Shown: positions 1 through 11,377, counted from the stretch's first letter. The stretch: DNA of 64,000 bases from Cladorrhinum sp. PSN259 (GCA_033725935.1 MU867103.1:124001-188000); one strand, 5' to 3'. Program-made: numbers and translations. The notes: generated by a model from the letters alone, not told the origin.

Positions 1-976
1 CGAGGATGCTGCCCGTGATGTCAACGAATCGATGAACCAAACCAAGGACAGCAGAAGAAAGGCCGGTAGAACCATGACGGTGGTCACAAAAAACTCAATT
101 TTAGCCGCCCGAAGTCAAGAGCGAGGCATCTCCCAGAACCATGTGATGCACTCTGAAGGGGGAATGAGCGCCAATGTTGTTAGTACAGGTATTTGCGGCC
201 CGAAGCAAAAGCATTCAAAAAGTAACAATGGAGCTGCAGGTAGCGATATCTCTCGGTTGGACGGCTGATAGCAACACCATGGGTGATACTACGGAGGGAA
301 TGGCAGAGGTGATTGGCTGACAACCTTTTCTTTTTTTGCATCGAAGGGGAAAAAAAAGGAGACTAATCCGTCCTTCTTATAGTGGCTGCATCGATCAGCA
401 TGGTCTTATGGGGGTCTTCTGAACGAGTATGGCGCAGCAGTCGGTGCAAGGGCAGCTCAGAATGTTCAAAATCTAGTTTTCGGGTCGCATGAGACAAATA
501 CCGTTATGATGAGGTAGGTAATAATCTCATCGATAGGTGTCTAAATGTGCTGGAAGTGACCGCCGTCTTCTAGATACGAGGACTTCGTTAGACGTCTCTT
601 GCGGAACTTGAACAGCCCCAGCCCTTCACGTGAAGTGACAGTGCTTGTGGCTACGACAATTGGGTACGCTGAGCAGCGAGATACGGCTTGGATGAAGAAG
701 AAAAAGTATACATGGCTGGCACCGGAGCTCCTGTATGCGTGCTCCTGGTCCGGTAATGAGGTAAGTTCAAGGCCCCAGCAAAGCATCCTTCTGGTCCATT
801 CGTTTCGTTTGCCTGAACTTCAGATATTTTCAAACGAGCTAACCAGGTCGCTTTATACCAAGCCACGAACTGTCATAACACGTCTATATCCGTTCAAGCG
901 CCAAATTCCAATGGCTTTTGAGTCAAGGCTTGATAGAGCGATTGAGAAATATATATGGGGGTGGAATGCTGCGTGA
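1..976 (+). CDS. 3' part of an unnamed conserved fungal protein
   Basis: The 5' end lies outside the window. Proposed exons are <1..65, 105..188, an exon ending at 308 with unresolved start, 383..513, 574..760 and 824..976 (TGA). The best-supported part is the run of exons from 383: the intron before it has a branch site GACTAAT at 361-367 and ends ATAG at 382, and the next junctions AG|GTAGGT (513/514) and TTCTAG|A (573/574) keep one frame. Encoded motifs include EGMAEWLHRSAW, NLVFGSHETNTVMMR and the C-terminal RLDRAIEKYIWGW. I recall similar WLHRSAW / ETNT patterns in large uncharacterised fungal proteins but cannot name a function. The intron at 761-823 is 63 nt and would also read through in frame. 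Frame continuity between 188 and the exon ending at 308 is not clean, so the gene could be damaged there. No signal peptide or membrane span is visible in this part. Confidence 0.5.
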
Positions 977-2489
977 ATTCAGAGTGCGGAACAGAACGAC
1001 AGCCCGGTGAACCTTGGGTGACTGGGTGGGTCTGAAGAGAGCCAGGGACCTTACCCCCATGGGTGTTGGATTAGAGTGATGAAAAAGTAGTCTTGGAGTT
1101 AGGGCAAATGGAACACAGAGTTTTCACTGGCTTTATCATCTCTCCAATGTTCGCCATGTCTGTAAAGATCATGTTGGGTATATTTGATGGAACTGAGCTT
1201 CGCAAGTTTGCCTTACCCATAGAATCATTCCACAACGAAAAGCCAGCTGTTTTCTCGAAACCGATTTGGGCATACTCCGTAAAACCGAAATTACCAAGAC
1301 ACGGGAACAAAGATTTGGATGCTGAGCGTTGCCACATGCCAGAATTCACGACGATTTAGGCATATTTTGGTAACATAATTGGCCACATCCCGCTTCCAAT
1401 GCCAGTTCTCAACATGAGACACAGATAAGTTTGCATCTAGGTATATAAGCCCCCTTCAGATCTATGGAGGGGGTGGACCTATTGTCTTCCTCCTTCGCTC
1501 GTTCAATGTTCCGTCCAGCGGGAATTTCCGCCGAGTACGAACGAAGCAGACAAGAAGGAAGGGAAAGGGAAGGAGAAGAAGAAGGGTACGGTGAGAAGGA
1601 CGCCAGGGGCAAACAAAGATTAAGGGGGGAAGTATACCCTGGACAGATACTAGAGTCTAGTCGGCTTTGAGGATATATATGGAGACCGAGGATTGCCAAA
1701 AAGGGCAAGGCTAGAAAACGAAGATATAAGTGATTTGTGCAAAATATCGGGAAGGGCAATCAGGGTGTCGAAGATCAGGACCAACCACAGTACGCTTTTT
1801 TTCGTTTCGGCAGCAAAATAAAGAAGATAAATACCAGGTATACGATATTAACAGCTATATGGTGCCGGACCCTTGATATTCACTCTGTAGAGAGTCAAAT
1901 ACGACGGAGAGCGTCGAAGGACTACGAGAAGTTAACATTACGTGAATTGAAGGCCACTGTAGCTAGAGGAAAGCTGGCATCCGACCTCTTAAATGATTAG
2001 CCCTCGAGTTTTTGGACGCTATAAACGTTGAGAATGATATCTCGCCCAATATAATTAAATACTCTATTATTTGCTAGAGAGCGCGGTATTTTTTAGAGAT
2101 TGTATCCTACGTTCGATCATTGATGGGACCGTGGTGAAATTGTTGACCAGCGGTGCTAGCTGCCCAGATGGGAAACGTGCATTACATTGAATACCTAGAT
2201 ACATAAGTAGGCACCGAGGCAGGTTTAGATGATATGTGTTGAAGAGGGTTGATAATCCACCTGGCAAGAGGTTGGAAATAAAAAGGAACCAACATCAGGA
2301 ATAAAGCTGATAGATATATCTGAAAGCCATATATAATATATATACTGGGTAGATGTGCAATCCACAACTACTACGGGATACCGTAAGTACATACTCCGCT
2401 CCAAACCATATATACGTTCTGCTCCTCCTCACAGCAGTCTCCCTCCCCCCCGGCTTGCCTATTCCTATGACCATCGAACGGATTCTTGT
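977..2489. other. Gene-free stretch downstream of the partial gene
   Basis: About 1.5 kb between two convergent genes. The open frames here are short, overlap on both strands and lack splice-linked continuations. A purine-rich patch lies near 1540-1600. I see no RNA gene or repeat. Confidence 0.6.
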
Positions 2490-3915
2490 TCAGAGATCCC
2501 ACCCATTATACGCCAGCAAGTTGACCGTATTCGGCGGCACCCCCGTCAAGATCCTAGCGGTAGCGATGCTCTGCATGTAAGCGCACAGCCTGGTCCCGGT
2601 CAAGGAACTCGGCAGTCTAAGCAAATAAGCTCCTAGGCCAGCAATATGAGCGCCGGCAAATGAAGTTCCTGAAAGAGTATTCTAAGTAGCCCCAGCCCAA
2701 ATAAAATCAGCCATCAAGATTTAATCAACCCATGTCGAAAACGATTAGCAAGAAAGAAATATATAGAGAACTTACCGTCCCGCCATTGTTCCAAGTCGTC
2801 AAAATGTTCTGCCCGGGGGCATAGATGTCCAACAGCGGCCCGTAATCGTTGTACGACGCCGCGGCATCACTCTGGGTCGAAGCTCCAGCCGTGCAGACGT
2901 ACGGCTCGTCGGCCGGCGATGTCCCAATGACTGTGTTTGAACTGCCCGCGCCCGTCGCCACGAATATCCCGGAGAGGACAAGGTTGCGGGCCGCCGTGTT
3001 TACGGCGTTGGAGTGGGCGCCGCCGAATGTGAGGGCCGCCACGACGCCGTTGGGGCAGCCACGGGTGGGCCAGTCGGTCGAGACGTAGTTGAGGCCCGAG
3101 ATGATACCGGAGCTGGAGTTTATTTGTTCTCAGTATGAAAGGTGAAAGATCAGAGGGGTGAGGGGTGTAATTTACTTGGTTCCAGATCCAGAGGCACCCA
3201 AGACTTTCACGGCTACGATCTTGGTTTGCTTTGCTACGCCGTATGTCTGCGAGCCGATGATTCCGGCTATGGCGGTGCCGTGTCCGTTGCCGTCCGTGTT
3301 GGTCGTGTCAACGAAGTTGGTGCCCCATACAGCACGGCCGCCGAATTGCTAAGAGAATGGCAGATCAGCCGGAGGATTCTTTTTGTCTTCTAGACGGTAA
3401 ATGATACATACAGGATGCGTAACTTGAATTCCTGTGCCTAGGAGGTATACACACGTCCCAGACCCAGCAGTGCTATCATACTTGTAGGCGTTGGCTCCGG
3501 GGGTATGACTAGAGAGTCGAGCAAGGTTCCAGGGAGGATTGAGCTGGGAGACGATGGCGCGGGGTGCACTGCCGGTCTTGGTGCTGATTTCAAAGTCTTC
3601 AATGGCGACGACCGCATCTTCCTCGACGTATTCGACCTCGGGCAGTTTCCGGATAGAGTCAAGGGAAGCAGCATCCAGACGACCTGAGAAGCCCTTGAAT
3701 GTGCCCTTGAAGACGTGGGTCGTCTTGTGCTTTCCGGCCGCCGCAGTCAAGACGGTCTCGGCTGCTCCATCCTTGAATTTGACAATGTACTGTCCTGGGA
3801 TAGCTTTTCCGCCACGAGCATGAAGGAGAGGGGCGCGCTTGTCCAGGGGCTCAGAATATGGAGCCCCTAGGACAAGCGGGAGAAGAGATATCAAGGTGGT
3901 AGTAGAGAAGAGCAT
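2490..3915 (-). CDS. Proteinase-K-like subtilase (S8A) missing catalytic Asp
   Basis: Exons complement(3412..3915, 3176..3348, 2776..3112, 2490..2681) give 401 aa. A signal peptide (about 1-17) is followed by an inhibitor_I9 propeptide (QYIVKFKDG near 42, EYVEEDAVV near 95) and a peptidase S8 domain from about 120. The usual motif VIDTGI reads YLLGTGI, so residue 160 is Gly (codon GGC) where the catalytic Asp belongs. The catalytic His is present (NGHGT, His191), as is the Ser (LSGTSFAG, Ser345). The oxyanion-hole Asn (AGNNN in proteinase K) is Ser283 in GAGSSN. The GTSMATPH consensus is changed to GTSFAGAH, while GYxxxD-type core strands and the C-terminal NLLAYNGWDL remain. All introns splice cleanly and no stop interrupts the frame. 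A secreted protease fold is clear. Activity is doubtful: it may be a pseudoenzyme or an early pseudogene. Confidence 0.85.
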
Positions 3916-4362
3916 CTTGGTAAGCTTGGATGAGGGGAGTTGCGGTTCTTAGATGACAGAGCCCAAGACACATGAGGAGAGGTATTTATGCTCATTCCTA
4001 GAACCTCTCAGCTGTCTGCTTTAGGTAGGTCATCTACCCTGTAGGTATGTAAGTCGATCGGCCCCTCGAACGGCCAGCTCACTGAGAATTGGCGTGGGGT
4101 ATTGCGGGATGGCATGCGTTTACACTAGGCTCCCCGCACAATGATGCGATGTTCAGCTGCAATGTCTGTGTTGACCACCTTCCCGGTTTGGTGCTTTGAT
4201 GCAAGTCACTTCACACACCATTGTGCAAAGTGGCGTTGCACACAGCCTGGCTTGGATATCTGAGGTTATGGTAGCTGCCAGATTGAAATAAACTAATAAT
4301 GCCGTGTTACCTCAACCCTACCCTTACCTGCTTCCAGGAGCCTGGCAGATAAGAAGGCCATC
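3916..4362. other. Upstream region of the subtilase gene
   Basis: 447 bases without a gene. A TATA-like GTATTTATGC at 3981-3990 lies about 65 bases upstream of the subtilase start on the minus-strand side. Nothing else can be supported. Confidence 0.4.
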
Positions 4363-4623
4363 TTAGCTGGTCCTCTGCTGGGAGCAGCAATTGTCCAAGT
4401 TGACAAGACCCTGGTAGATGATCGAAGTCCCACCGAAGCCTTTGTCATCGTCGTGTGTTATATCCCAGACGAGAGGTAGAATTTCAATTTGCAGGGCTTG
4501 CACTGTGGCGAGGAAGGACAGGAAATTGTACTTGGCAGGCTCAGGCTCAGTCCCCTGCACCTCTGCGCTTGAAGATGATCGGAAAGGCACGGAGATGGCT
4601 GAATAACAGTTGGACGTTGGCAT
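4363..4623 (-). pseudogene. Kinase-like protein N-terminal relic
   Basis: An 86-codon frame carries the motif ALQIEILPLVWD, followed by GFGGTSIIYQGLVNLD. This resembles the N-terminal segment of a large fungal family of protein-kinase-like proteins (pattern LPxTWD, then G..GT..I.QALINL). The frame stops just after that segment and no kinase domain follows in either direction. It reads as a truncated relic or a decayed copy. Assignment rests on the short pattern only, so a small independent gene cannot be excluded. Confidence 0.4.
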
Positions 4624-5075
4624 GATGATAATTGGTGATATGAATCAGCTCAGTGATTTCGAGGTACCAGTACTATGATATAAGGTTTCGCCGAGAACCA
4701 AAAATTCGCCTCCGCAAAGGTTGGTTGTTGGAATGGCGATGAGCTTCGGTTAAGTAGCATTCTACGCGACCGAATGAGAGATGACACCGTGGTTGGGGGG
4801 CCGGACATGGGAGAAACATTTCACCTTGGGGCTCATTTAGGTAAGGTAGATGGCTTAGCTGCGATACCGCTTCAGTAGTGGGGCTGTGCAAAGCCGGGCA
4901 AACTGCTTGCCAATCGACACACCAGCGAACGTGATTCACGGCCAGGCATCAATTCTGGGCTTGTTTAGCACCTGAATGGGCTGCCGGCCGCATCCTTGCC
5001 GCTTAGTTGGGCAACACTCTCTAACCCAGCCTCAAATACTGCATGGAGTTGACGTCGCTCGCCTCACTTTACACA
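4624..5075. other. Intergenic, divergent spacer
   Basis: About 450 bases between the kinase-like relic and the next plus-strand gene. I see no supported gene, RNA or repeat. Confidence 0.4.
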
Positions 5076-5549
5076 ATGGGCGGTGCAACTACCATCCTCC
5101 GCGGCTTCAAAATATCGGTTACTGCTCTCGATCGCTTCATCGAGGCAAACGGTTATGTTCGGACTTATGGAACTCCACCCTTCGCAAATGAACATCCCGA
5201 CGGTGACATCTCCCAGCTGCTCTTCAGCAAGGTTGCCGCCTACAATCCCGACGCCGACAAGAACAAGTTCCGCCTTTTTATCCCGACACTTGAGGGTATA
5301 GAGGACTCTAAGACAGCGTACGTCTCGTACGCCTGGACTGTCGTCAAGGCTCACCGCGAGCTTAAGCCGGACGAGGATCTGCCTCCCGAGGTTCCTAAGG
5401 GCTTCGAGGAACTGCGCCAGGAGATGTTGAGCTTCGAAAAGGACGTGGACCAAGTTGCAACGATTACCGACGAGGGAAAGATGGGCCTGTACCTCGTGGT
5501 CAATGATGACTCAATCTACAGCGGCACATATGGCTTTGAGGGGCACTAG
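5076..5549 (+). CDS. Conserved small fungal protein, unknown function
   Basis: Single exon of 157 aa starting at ACAATGG (5076), a good start context. An in-frame ATG at 5043 would add 11 residues. The protein begins MGGATTILRGFKISVTALD and includes LLFSKVAAYNPDADKNKF and YVSYAWTVVKAHREL. It is acidic and soluble, without signal peptide or membrane span, and has strong third-position GC bias typical of real coding sequence in this genome. I have an impression of related fungal hypothetical proteins but cannot name a domain. Confidence 0.65.
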   Translation: MGGATTILRGFKISVTALDRFIEANGYVRTYGTPPFANEHPDGDISQLLFSKVAAYNPDADKNKFRLFIPTLEGIEDSKTAYVSYAWTVVKAHRELKPDEDLPPEVPKGFEELRQEMLSFEKDVDQVATITDEGKMGLYLVVNDDSIYSGTYGFEGH

Positions 5550-6444
5550 ATGACGACGGTATTCTCAGTCGGAAATTGGGACGGAGAGAGATACAAGTTT
5601 CGTTTCCTTAATTTATATCTCAGCCCATTAGTTCTTTTCTCAATACGACTGCTCCCAAGAACAAGCCCTTCCATCATGATCTTCTAGTAGTAATTGCCCG
5701 TCCCTCCCTGATGCGGGAGCCTGGGCTGTGAGCCAATATAATATACATAGATGATGATACTAAGATAGTGATCGAGGAAGAAAGGAAGTGTGGGAGACTG
5801 CAGCCAGTGGAAAGGAATAGTAGGTTGTGTGGGACAACCACATAGTCACATGCCACAACCTTAACCTTCAACCATGACGCGATGATGCAGCATGATCCGT
5901 AACACCTATCCAAACCTTCTACATCCAAAGACCCTTTTGGCCAGTATAATGACGCAAGGGGGACTGTCCCGTATCAAGCGGTAACCTTCAACTAGGATCC
6001 CTTTCAGAGGTACTGAACGGCGGATTCGTCACAAAAAAGCCTCAAAACACTTTGCAATAGCCTTCACTGACAAGTCGTCTTTGCCAAGATCTTAAGCGCC
6101 TGACTGTTTTTAAAAAGCAGCACTCTTAAAAACGGAAAACCAATTTTAGGCGCTCTGAGCCTGGGCGCTTAACTCCCCTAACCCCTATCTCTATATATAT
6201 ATAATAGTATATATATATCACTTTCCGACGAAAATTAACCTTAATATTCGGCAGCATATCTTCCAAAATCGGAGGGCATTTTCCTAGGAATATGACACTT
6301 TGGATGTAATTTCAAATGTATGAGTAAGCGGCAGGGGTCCTGGAAAGGCACCAGCCACCGTAGGATACGCGCTGTCGAAATGCGGGGTCTGTGACCTGGA
6401 AAGGTTCTCGCACCCTGCACCACACAGCAAAGCCCGGGCACGCC
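5550..6444. other. Intergenic with AT microsatellite
   Basis: About 0.9 kb. An imperfect TA repeat spans about 6190-6218. A frame that starts with GTG at 6391 continues into the next gene, but the first ATG is 6445. Confidence 0.5.
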
Positions 6445-7835
6445 ATGGAAGGTATCAAGTCGCTATCACAGTCTCTTTTCAACAACGAGCAGCAATTTCG
6501 AGATCCGCCGGTCGGTTACAAGTTCGACACTGCAGAATTAAATATTATTCCGAACGACCCGAGCGACCCGAGCGACCCAAGTTCTGAACGAGTGAAATTG
6601 TCGTCACTGCGTGAAGATGATCTCTGTGCTTGGTTGCCATCCACTGCTAGCCTCAATGTTAGGGGCTGTAAGACAGAAGCAAGGTTGAGGATTGTTTGTA
6701 TACTTCGACACCTAGATGTGTCCCTGTGCATATCTAGGTCGGGCTTCACCAGGATTTTCGACTCGATGAAAGCAGATCCCTCAGTAAAGTACATGATATG
6801 CCGGGATTATGACGGCTTCCACGAGTTCCATGGCGACGGCTTTCGATTGACGAGGTTCCTGGGCAATAGTTGGTATGCCCTCGTGTGGACGTTCGATCCT
6901 GACACGGTGACCACCACGGCTCTGTTTCTTGACCGTCGCCGCAGACACGTCTTCGCCAGGTTTACCGACGTGCTGCACGAGTTCAGGAGCCTCGCTTGCA
7001 CGCCATCGCTCCTCAGCTTTGTGTCGTGCTACTTCTTGCTGCAGTTCTGCGACCTCGACACCGGCGGATGGGAGATTGGAACAGTCCGGAATGTCGAACA
7101 GCGGACAGGATTTGGACCACACCCTATGGGCTATCGCGGCTTGGAACCCCTCTCTTTGCTGAAGAATTTTGATATCAACCAACTCACCAGCTGGCTTCAA
7201 GCTGTGAACGAGGTCGCAGGCAATGCCGGCAACCGCATCCGCCATATGAATACGTGCCTATCGGTGCTCAAAATAATATGCGACGAGCACAGACGTGGCG
7301 AACAACACGGAATCTCAGGTCAAGCGCTGGACCGGTGTCAGGATTGTCTTGCCACCATCATCAAAGCGATCCCCGCCGTCGAACGGCACATGCTGGCCTA
7401 CGTGGATTATCTCTCCTTTCTCAAAGAGCGGTCCGAGAGACTCTCCACCGTGGTGAGGCCCTCCACACTATATAATTATCTTGCGCTACCATTACGAATG
7501 CTAACAATGACGGATAGCTATTTGCCTTACTCACACATGAGGATGCCCACGCGAGTATCGATCTCGCCGCGGCTAGCAGACGTGATGGCTCGTCAATGAA
7601 GACAATTGCCGTCATGACCATGGTCTTTCTACCCGCGACCTTTTATGCCGCCCTGTTTGCTGTGCCCTCGTTGCAATGGGATCATGGAAGTGCCATCATA
7701 CAAGACAACTTTTGGGTTTATTGGGCCTTTACTTTACCGACGACCCTGGTGGTGTTCTTGGTGTGGCTGGGTATCACAGGTCGCGGCTGGATACGCGAAA
7801 AGGCTCTTGCGGTATATAAATCCCACACAACGTGA
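6445..7835 (+). CDS. CorA-like membrane protein
   Basis: Exons 6445..7452 and 7518..7835 give 441 aa. The start is CGCCATGG, the first ATG in frame. The 65-nt intron has donor GTGAGG, a CTAAC branch at 7501 and acceptor ATAG. Splicing joins ERLSTV to LFALLTHEDAHASIDLAA and then SRRDGSSMKTIAVMTM, the junction expected for fungal proteins of the CorA-like family. Two helices close the protein: about 365-388 (IAVMTMVFLPATFYAALFAV) and about 400-424 (FWVYWAFTLPTTLVVFLVW). The GMN selectivity motif of true CorA Mg2+ channels is absent; FAVP stands near that place. The large N-terminal part is soluble and diverse, and a DPSDPSDPS run lies near residue 40. A transport role is therefore uncertain. 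Confidence 0.85.
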
Positions 7836-8719
7836 TGAAGACGTTGTGCATGTGTCTCTTAGCAAGACAGAATTTGAGACGCTGGCTTAGTGTATATGTG
7901 GGAAGACGGTCGATGACCATGTTTATAGAAAATGCAATGACTCTATCAGGGAGGTTGCGGTGAACCGTCTCACGGATAGGTATTGGCAAATAAAATCATA
8001 GGATGCATTGTCCACATAAATATGGTAAATGTACATGCAGTACCTCCTCGTGTTGCTCGGCATGTGGAAGAGGGCCGAGTGAAAGAAGTTCCAGGTCAAC
8101 ACGCAATCAGACTGAGGGAGTGATTGTTGATTAAAATATCCCCAAGAAAGAGTTTTCTTGGTGACTTTTCTTTTGTTTCCTGATTGACCTTTGTCTTTTG
8201 ATCTAAGGCGTTATTCAGCAGAGTGCTGACTCCTTTTATCGGATTAAGTTATTTATAGCACGAGATGTATTTATGTGCTTTTCTCTGTTGTTTCTATTCG
8301 ATATGCGAGCGATTGCCGAATTGCCACACCATTGCTTCTATAAAAGGGCAGGATTTGATTGTTGCTTTCTACCATGATAATGCGTTCCCTTAGGTGAAGT
8401 GAAGCTATTCTCATATTACCTGGGTGAGAACTTCCATCTGATGTTCAGGGAAACGCGTTGAGAGTTGTGTGACCACGAGCTCAGTTGAAACGGGGTAGGC
8501 ACCTTGAGATCAGGTGGTTCTTTCCTCCGTATCCTGCTGCAGTATTTATATGTGCTGCCTAGCATTTTGTTCCTGTTTTTCACTTGCAACTCATTCATTT
8601 CCCACCTTCAATTTCCAACAAAAGCGAGAGTTCCCAACCACAAACTGCCCAAGAAGTTTTATTATATCCAGCGACAGCCTGATTTCATTATCACTCACAA
8701 AAAGACAATCAAAGGAAAC
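7836..8719. other. Intergenic
   Basis: About 0.9 kb, AT-rich. The last 200 bases are CT/CAA-rich and look like a leader for the weak small gene at 8720. No other feature is supported. Confidence 0.4.
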
Positions 8720-8917
8720 ATGGCGTACGTTAATACCGATTAGTCAATTTGTTTTCAAGATCGCAGTCAGTCAATATTTACGTACATGTACTGACACTGG
8801 ATTTCGAGCAGTGCCAGCAATACCAAGACCGGATCGACCACACGCTCCTGGAGCATTAATTTCGAAGATGGTACGCAAAACAGTCCAGCAAGCCTTTGCG
8901 GCTTCTCGTCAGGCTGA
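8720..8917 (+). CDS. Possible very short spliced gene (36 aa)
   Basis: A leader-like CAA-rich stretch precedes GAAACATGGC|GTACGT. The intron 8725-8811 has a branch-like ACTGAC at 8789-8794 and ends GAGCAG. Exons 8720..8724 and 8812..8917 give 36 aa beginning MAASNTKTGSTTRSWSINF. The 5-nt first exon is a known fungal gene pattern and recurs at 35132. No homologue is recognised, and a longer model with another intron is possible. Low confidence. Confidence 0.25.
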
Positions 8918-9362
8918 CAATATCTCAAGATTAGGTCGAACACCTCGTGCAGAGCCTCCTCAATGCCGGTGCTTTTAAGTCGCGATATTCGCCGTGATCA
9001 AAATTCTAGGCCTGAGATGACGTCTTGTCGTCGCAACATCCTTTATCAATCGAAAGGAAATCATGCTGGGAATTTCTGATCTGTTTCCTTAATAACCGTG
9101 TCCGTAATTTGCTCTTAATATATAGAATATATTTCAGCTCATAAAGCCTGGATACTTTGAACACAATCTGCACAAGACGATAATAGCCCCATATCCACAA
9201 ACCGCCATCCCTTTTTTCTTTCAACATTCGATCCTGATAGACAGTTACGATTCTCTCCATCAAAGCAAACCAATGTAACCCTGTTCTATATCAGTTACAC
9301 AAAAGGAAAAGGAAGATGTCCCATCAAGAAACATGAGTAAATTTGGAAGCAATGACCTCGGA
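8918..9362. other. Intergenic, downstream of a SesB-like gene
   Basis: About 445 AT-rich bases. I see nothing in it beyond the likely 3' end of the minus-strand hydrolase gene. Confidence 0.4.
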
Positions 9363-10758
9363 CTATACTTGTCGAATTCTGAGGCCCGGCCCTGTAGCCG
9401 TAACTGGCACTGGCACTCTGGGTGTTTGGCGAAGGGAGCTGACCAAGTCTTGTGCTGAAAGCTCATGGCTCTCGTGCTGCTCCGTTAATAAATACCTCGG
9501 GCGGCGCCCATTCTCCGCATCCTCCAAAGCATGCTCCGGGAGCTCATGCACCTCGCCCAAAACACGGCCCGTGGTTGGATTTGCCTTGAAACGGCTGCGG
9601 GCCGCGTTCTCCGAATCCACCATCACGTAATCAGTGCCAGGCAGTTCACTGCGGATCATCATCATTTCGGTGCTGGAATTTGCCGGCGGCGCAGGGCCCA
9701 TGAAATTTCCCTTCGGAATCAGCTTTTCAATCTGAGCGCACAGCTCCTTGAAGGTCGGGTTGTTCGCCGATTCAAATCGACACATGCCGACGTGGTCGGC
9801 GTGCACCGCTTTCTGGACCTCCTCGTCCAGGGCGTCCAGCTGAGCCGCCGTCTGGTCGACAATGACGGCTTTGGCGCCCGGCATTACCTCCAGTTCGTAA
9901 AAGTTGCCGATGGCCCACCTCTGGCACGGCTTTCCGGACCTGGGGTCCTTGACGACCAGCATGTGGCGGAACTTGTCCATCATGTCCATGAGCTGAACAG
10001 AGTCCTTCTGCAGAGCCTTGACGAGACGAGACCGTTTCTTGAGCCAACCCGTTGGTTGGTCGAGGGACGAATAGGCCTTGGCGAGGTGATCCCACTGGTC
10101 CTTTGACGAAGCCACGTGAGGCGTCCCAAAGAAGAACTGGGTTGATGGGAAAATAGATGATCAGTCAGCAAAGTTTACCCTTTGACAGGTAAGAAGATAC
10201 AGGGGAAGGGTTTTGGGGGGGACTCACAATGCCGGATGTTGCTTCTGCGATGCCATTGTAATCTCGCTCGTAGTGCGCCGTGTGCAAAGCTTGTTTCAAT
10301 ATCATCCCCCCTAGGCAGTGAGCGACGAAGATGACGGGCGGACTGGAATCGGCGTCTCTTCGTTCAAGAGCGAGATACGAAAGCAACGTCTTGGCCAGGT
10401 CTCTGATGCCTGCGAGCGAGTTGTTCTGATAGATATCCGCGTTGTATCCAAAGGTAAAAACTCGAGCTCTCGGGAAGCGTCGGGGCAGCAGATCCCGCGG
10501 CCACAGAATCGTATCTGGCAGATCCAGGGTATCCTTGCTCTTGCTGTCGTTCTTGCACTCCCATGTCTTGATAGGGTCGCCGTTGACGCCGTGAATTAGT
10601 ACAATGCTAAAGAGCAGAAAAAGGTGTGACGGTTAGTGAATTCCTTTCGTCACGTATTCGAGAAATTTGGAAGAAGCGTACTCCACGATTGGAGGTGCTT
10701 TGTGCACTGAATCATCCGGCTCCGGATAAAGCTGCCTGAGTGACACTCGGCTTGACAT
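9363..10758 (-). CDS. SesB-like alpha/beta hydrolase with Cys nucleophile
   Basis: Exons complement(10682..10758, 10228..10606, 9363..10136) give 409 aa. The alpha/beta-hydrolase core runs from IVLIHGVNGDPIKTW (27-41) through WPRDLLPRRFPRARVFTFGYN to the nucleophile elbow VAHCLGG. There Cys123 replaces the usual Ser of HSLGG. FFFGTPH (153-159) follows intron 2, and the catalytic-His segment ADHVGMCRF has His267. About 115 residues follow the hydrolase domain, with no recognised domain and the segment ARSRFKANPTTGRVL near 332-346. SesB-like domains are known as stand-alone proteins and as N-terminal domains of fungal STAND proteins. The gene is divergent from the paralogue at 11378 across a 619-base shared promoter region. 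Intron 1 (phase 2, before strand 1) and intron 2 (phase 0, before FFG) match those of the paralogues in this window. Confidence 0.85.
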
Positions 10759-11377
10759 TATGTTTCTGTCGTGTGGTAAGATACCTGACTCTAAATTCTG
10801 TTGAGGCAGTTCTTTTTGTCGTTTGTCGTTTGGCTGGGAAAGGTCATGCGGTTAAGAACACGCATGGGATGTCATTACATACGTACCTACATGCTAACGT
10901 TTAAGTTTAATCCATTCTGACGTGTTTCCTCTTTCCGACGTGGCTGTGAACGGGGATTCTATAAATGATTTAGTTGTCAAAGTGATGTTGCTGCCCGAAA
11001 GTATTTCCATCTCAGAGCCTGTGCTGGCCTATCAGCTGTCCAAGGGAAACCAGCTTGATGTGATACGGCATCTGATTGACGTTTGAAGAACGCTAAAATT
11101 ATGTAGAGAGCGAACCTTGCCACCAGACATGTGGCGAAGGCCCAACTAAACCAAACCCACCACGTGTGAGTTCAACGGACGAGTGCATGCTTGACAACAG
11201 AGCATGCCGCCCAAAACGGCGTGTGCTCGTGGCAGTTCAAGCAAACGCCAAACAACGAATGGTCATGGGGAGAAATGAACGAATGGAAAAGAAACATTCT
11301 TAAATGAAGCGCGAACCCTGCTATTGCAAGCTCTGCGGAAATGTTTTCGATTGTCTTGTCAAACTCTTTATTTCACA
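10759..11377. promoter_or_regulatory. Shared divergent promoter region of two SesB-like genes
   Basis: 619 bases separate the start codons of two head-to-head paralogues (10758 minus, 11378 plus). The stretch contains no supported open frame. Co-regulation is plausible from the arrangement but no specific site is recognised. Confidence 0.4.

Noticed and set aside
8720..8917. Amyloid signalling motif in the possible 36-aa protein
   Set aside because: SWSINFEDGTQNSP does not fit any known motif pattern and is not found in neighbouring proteins.
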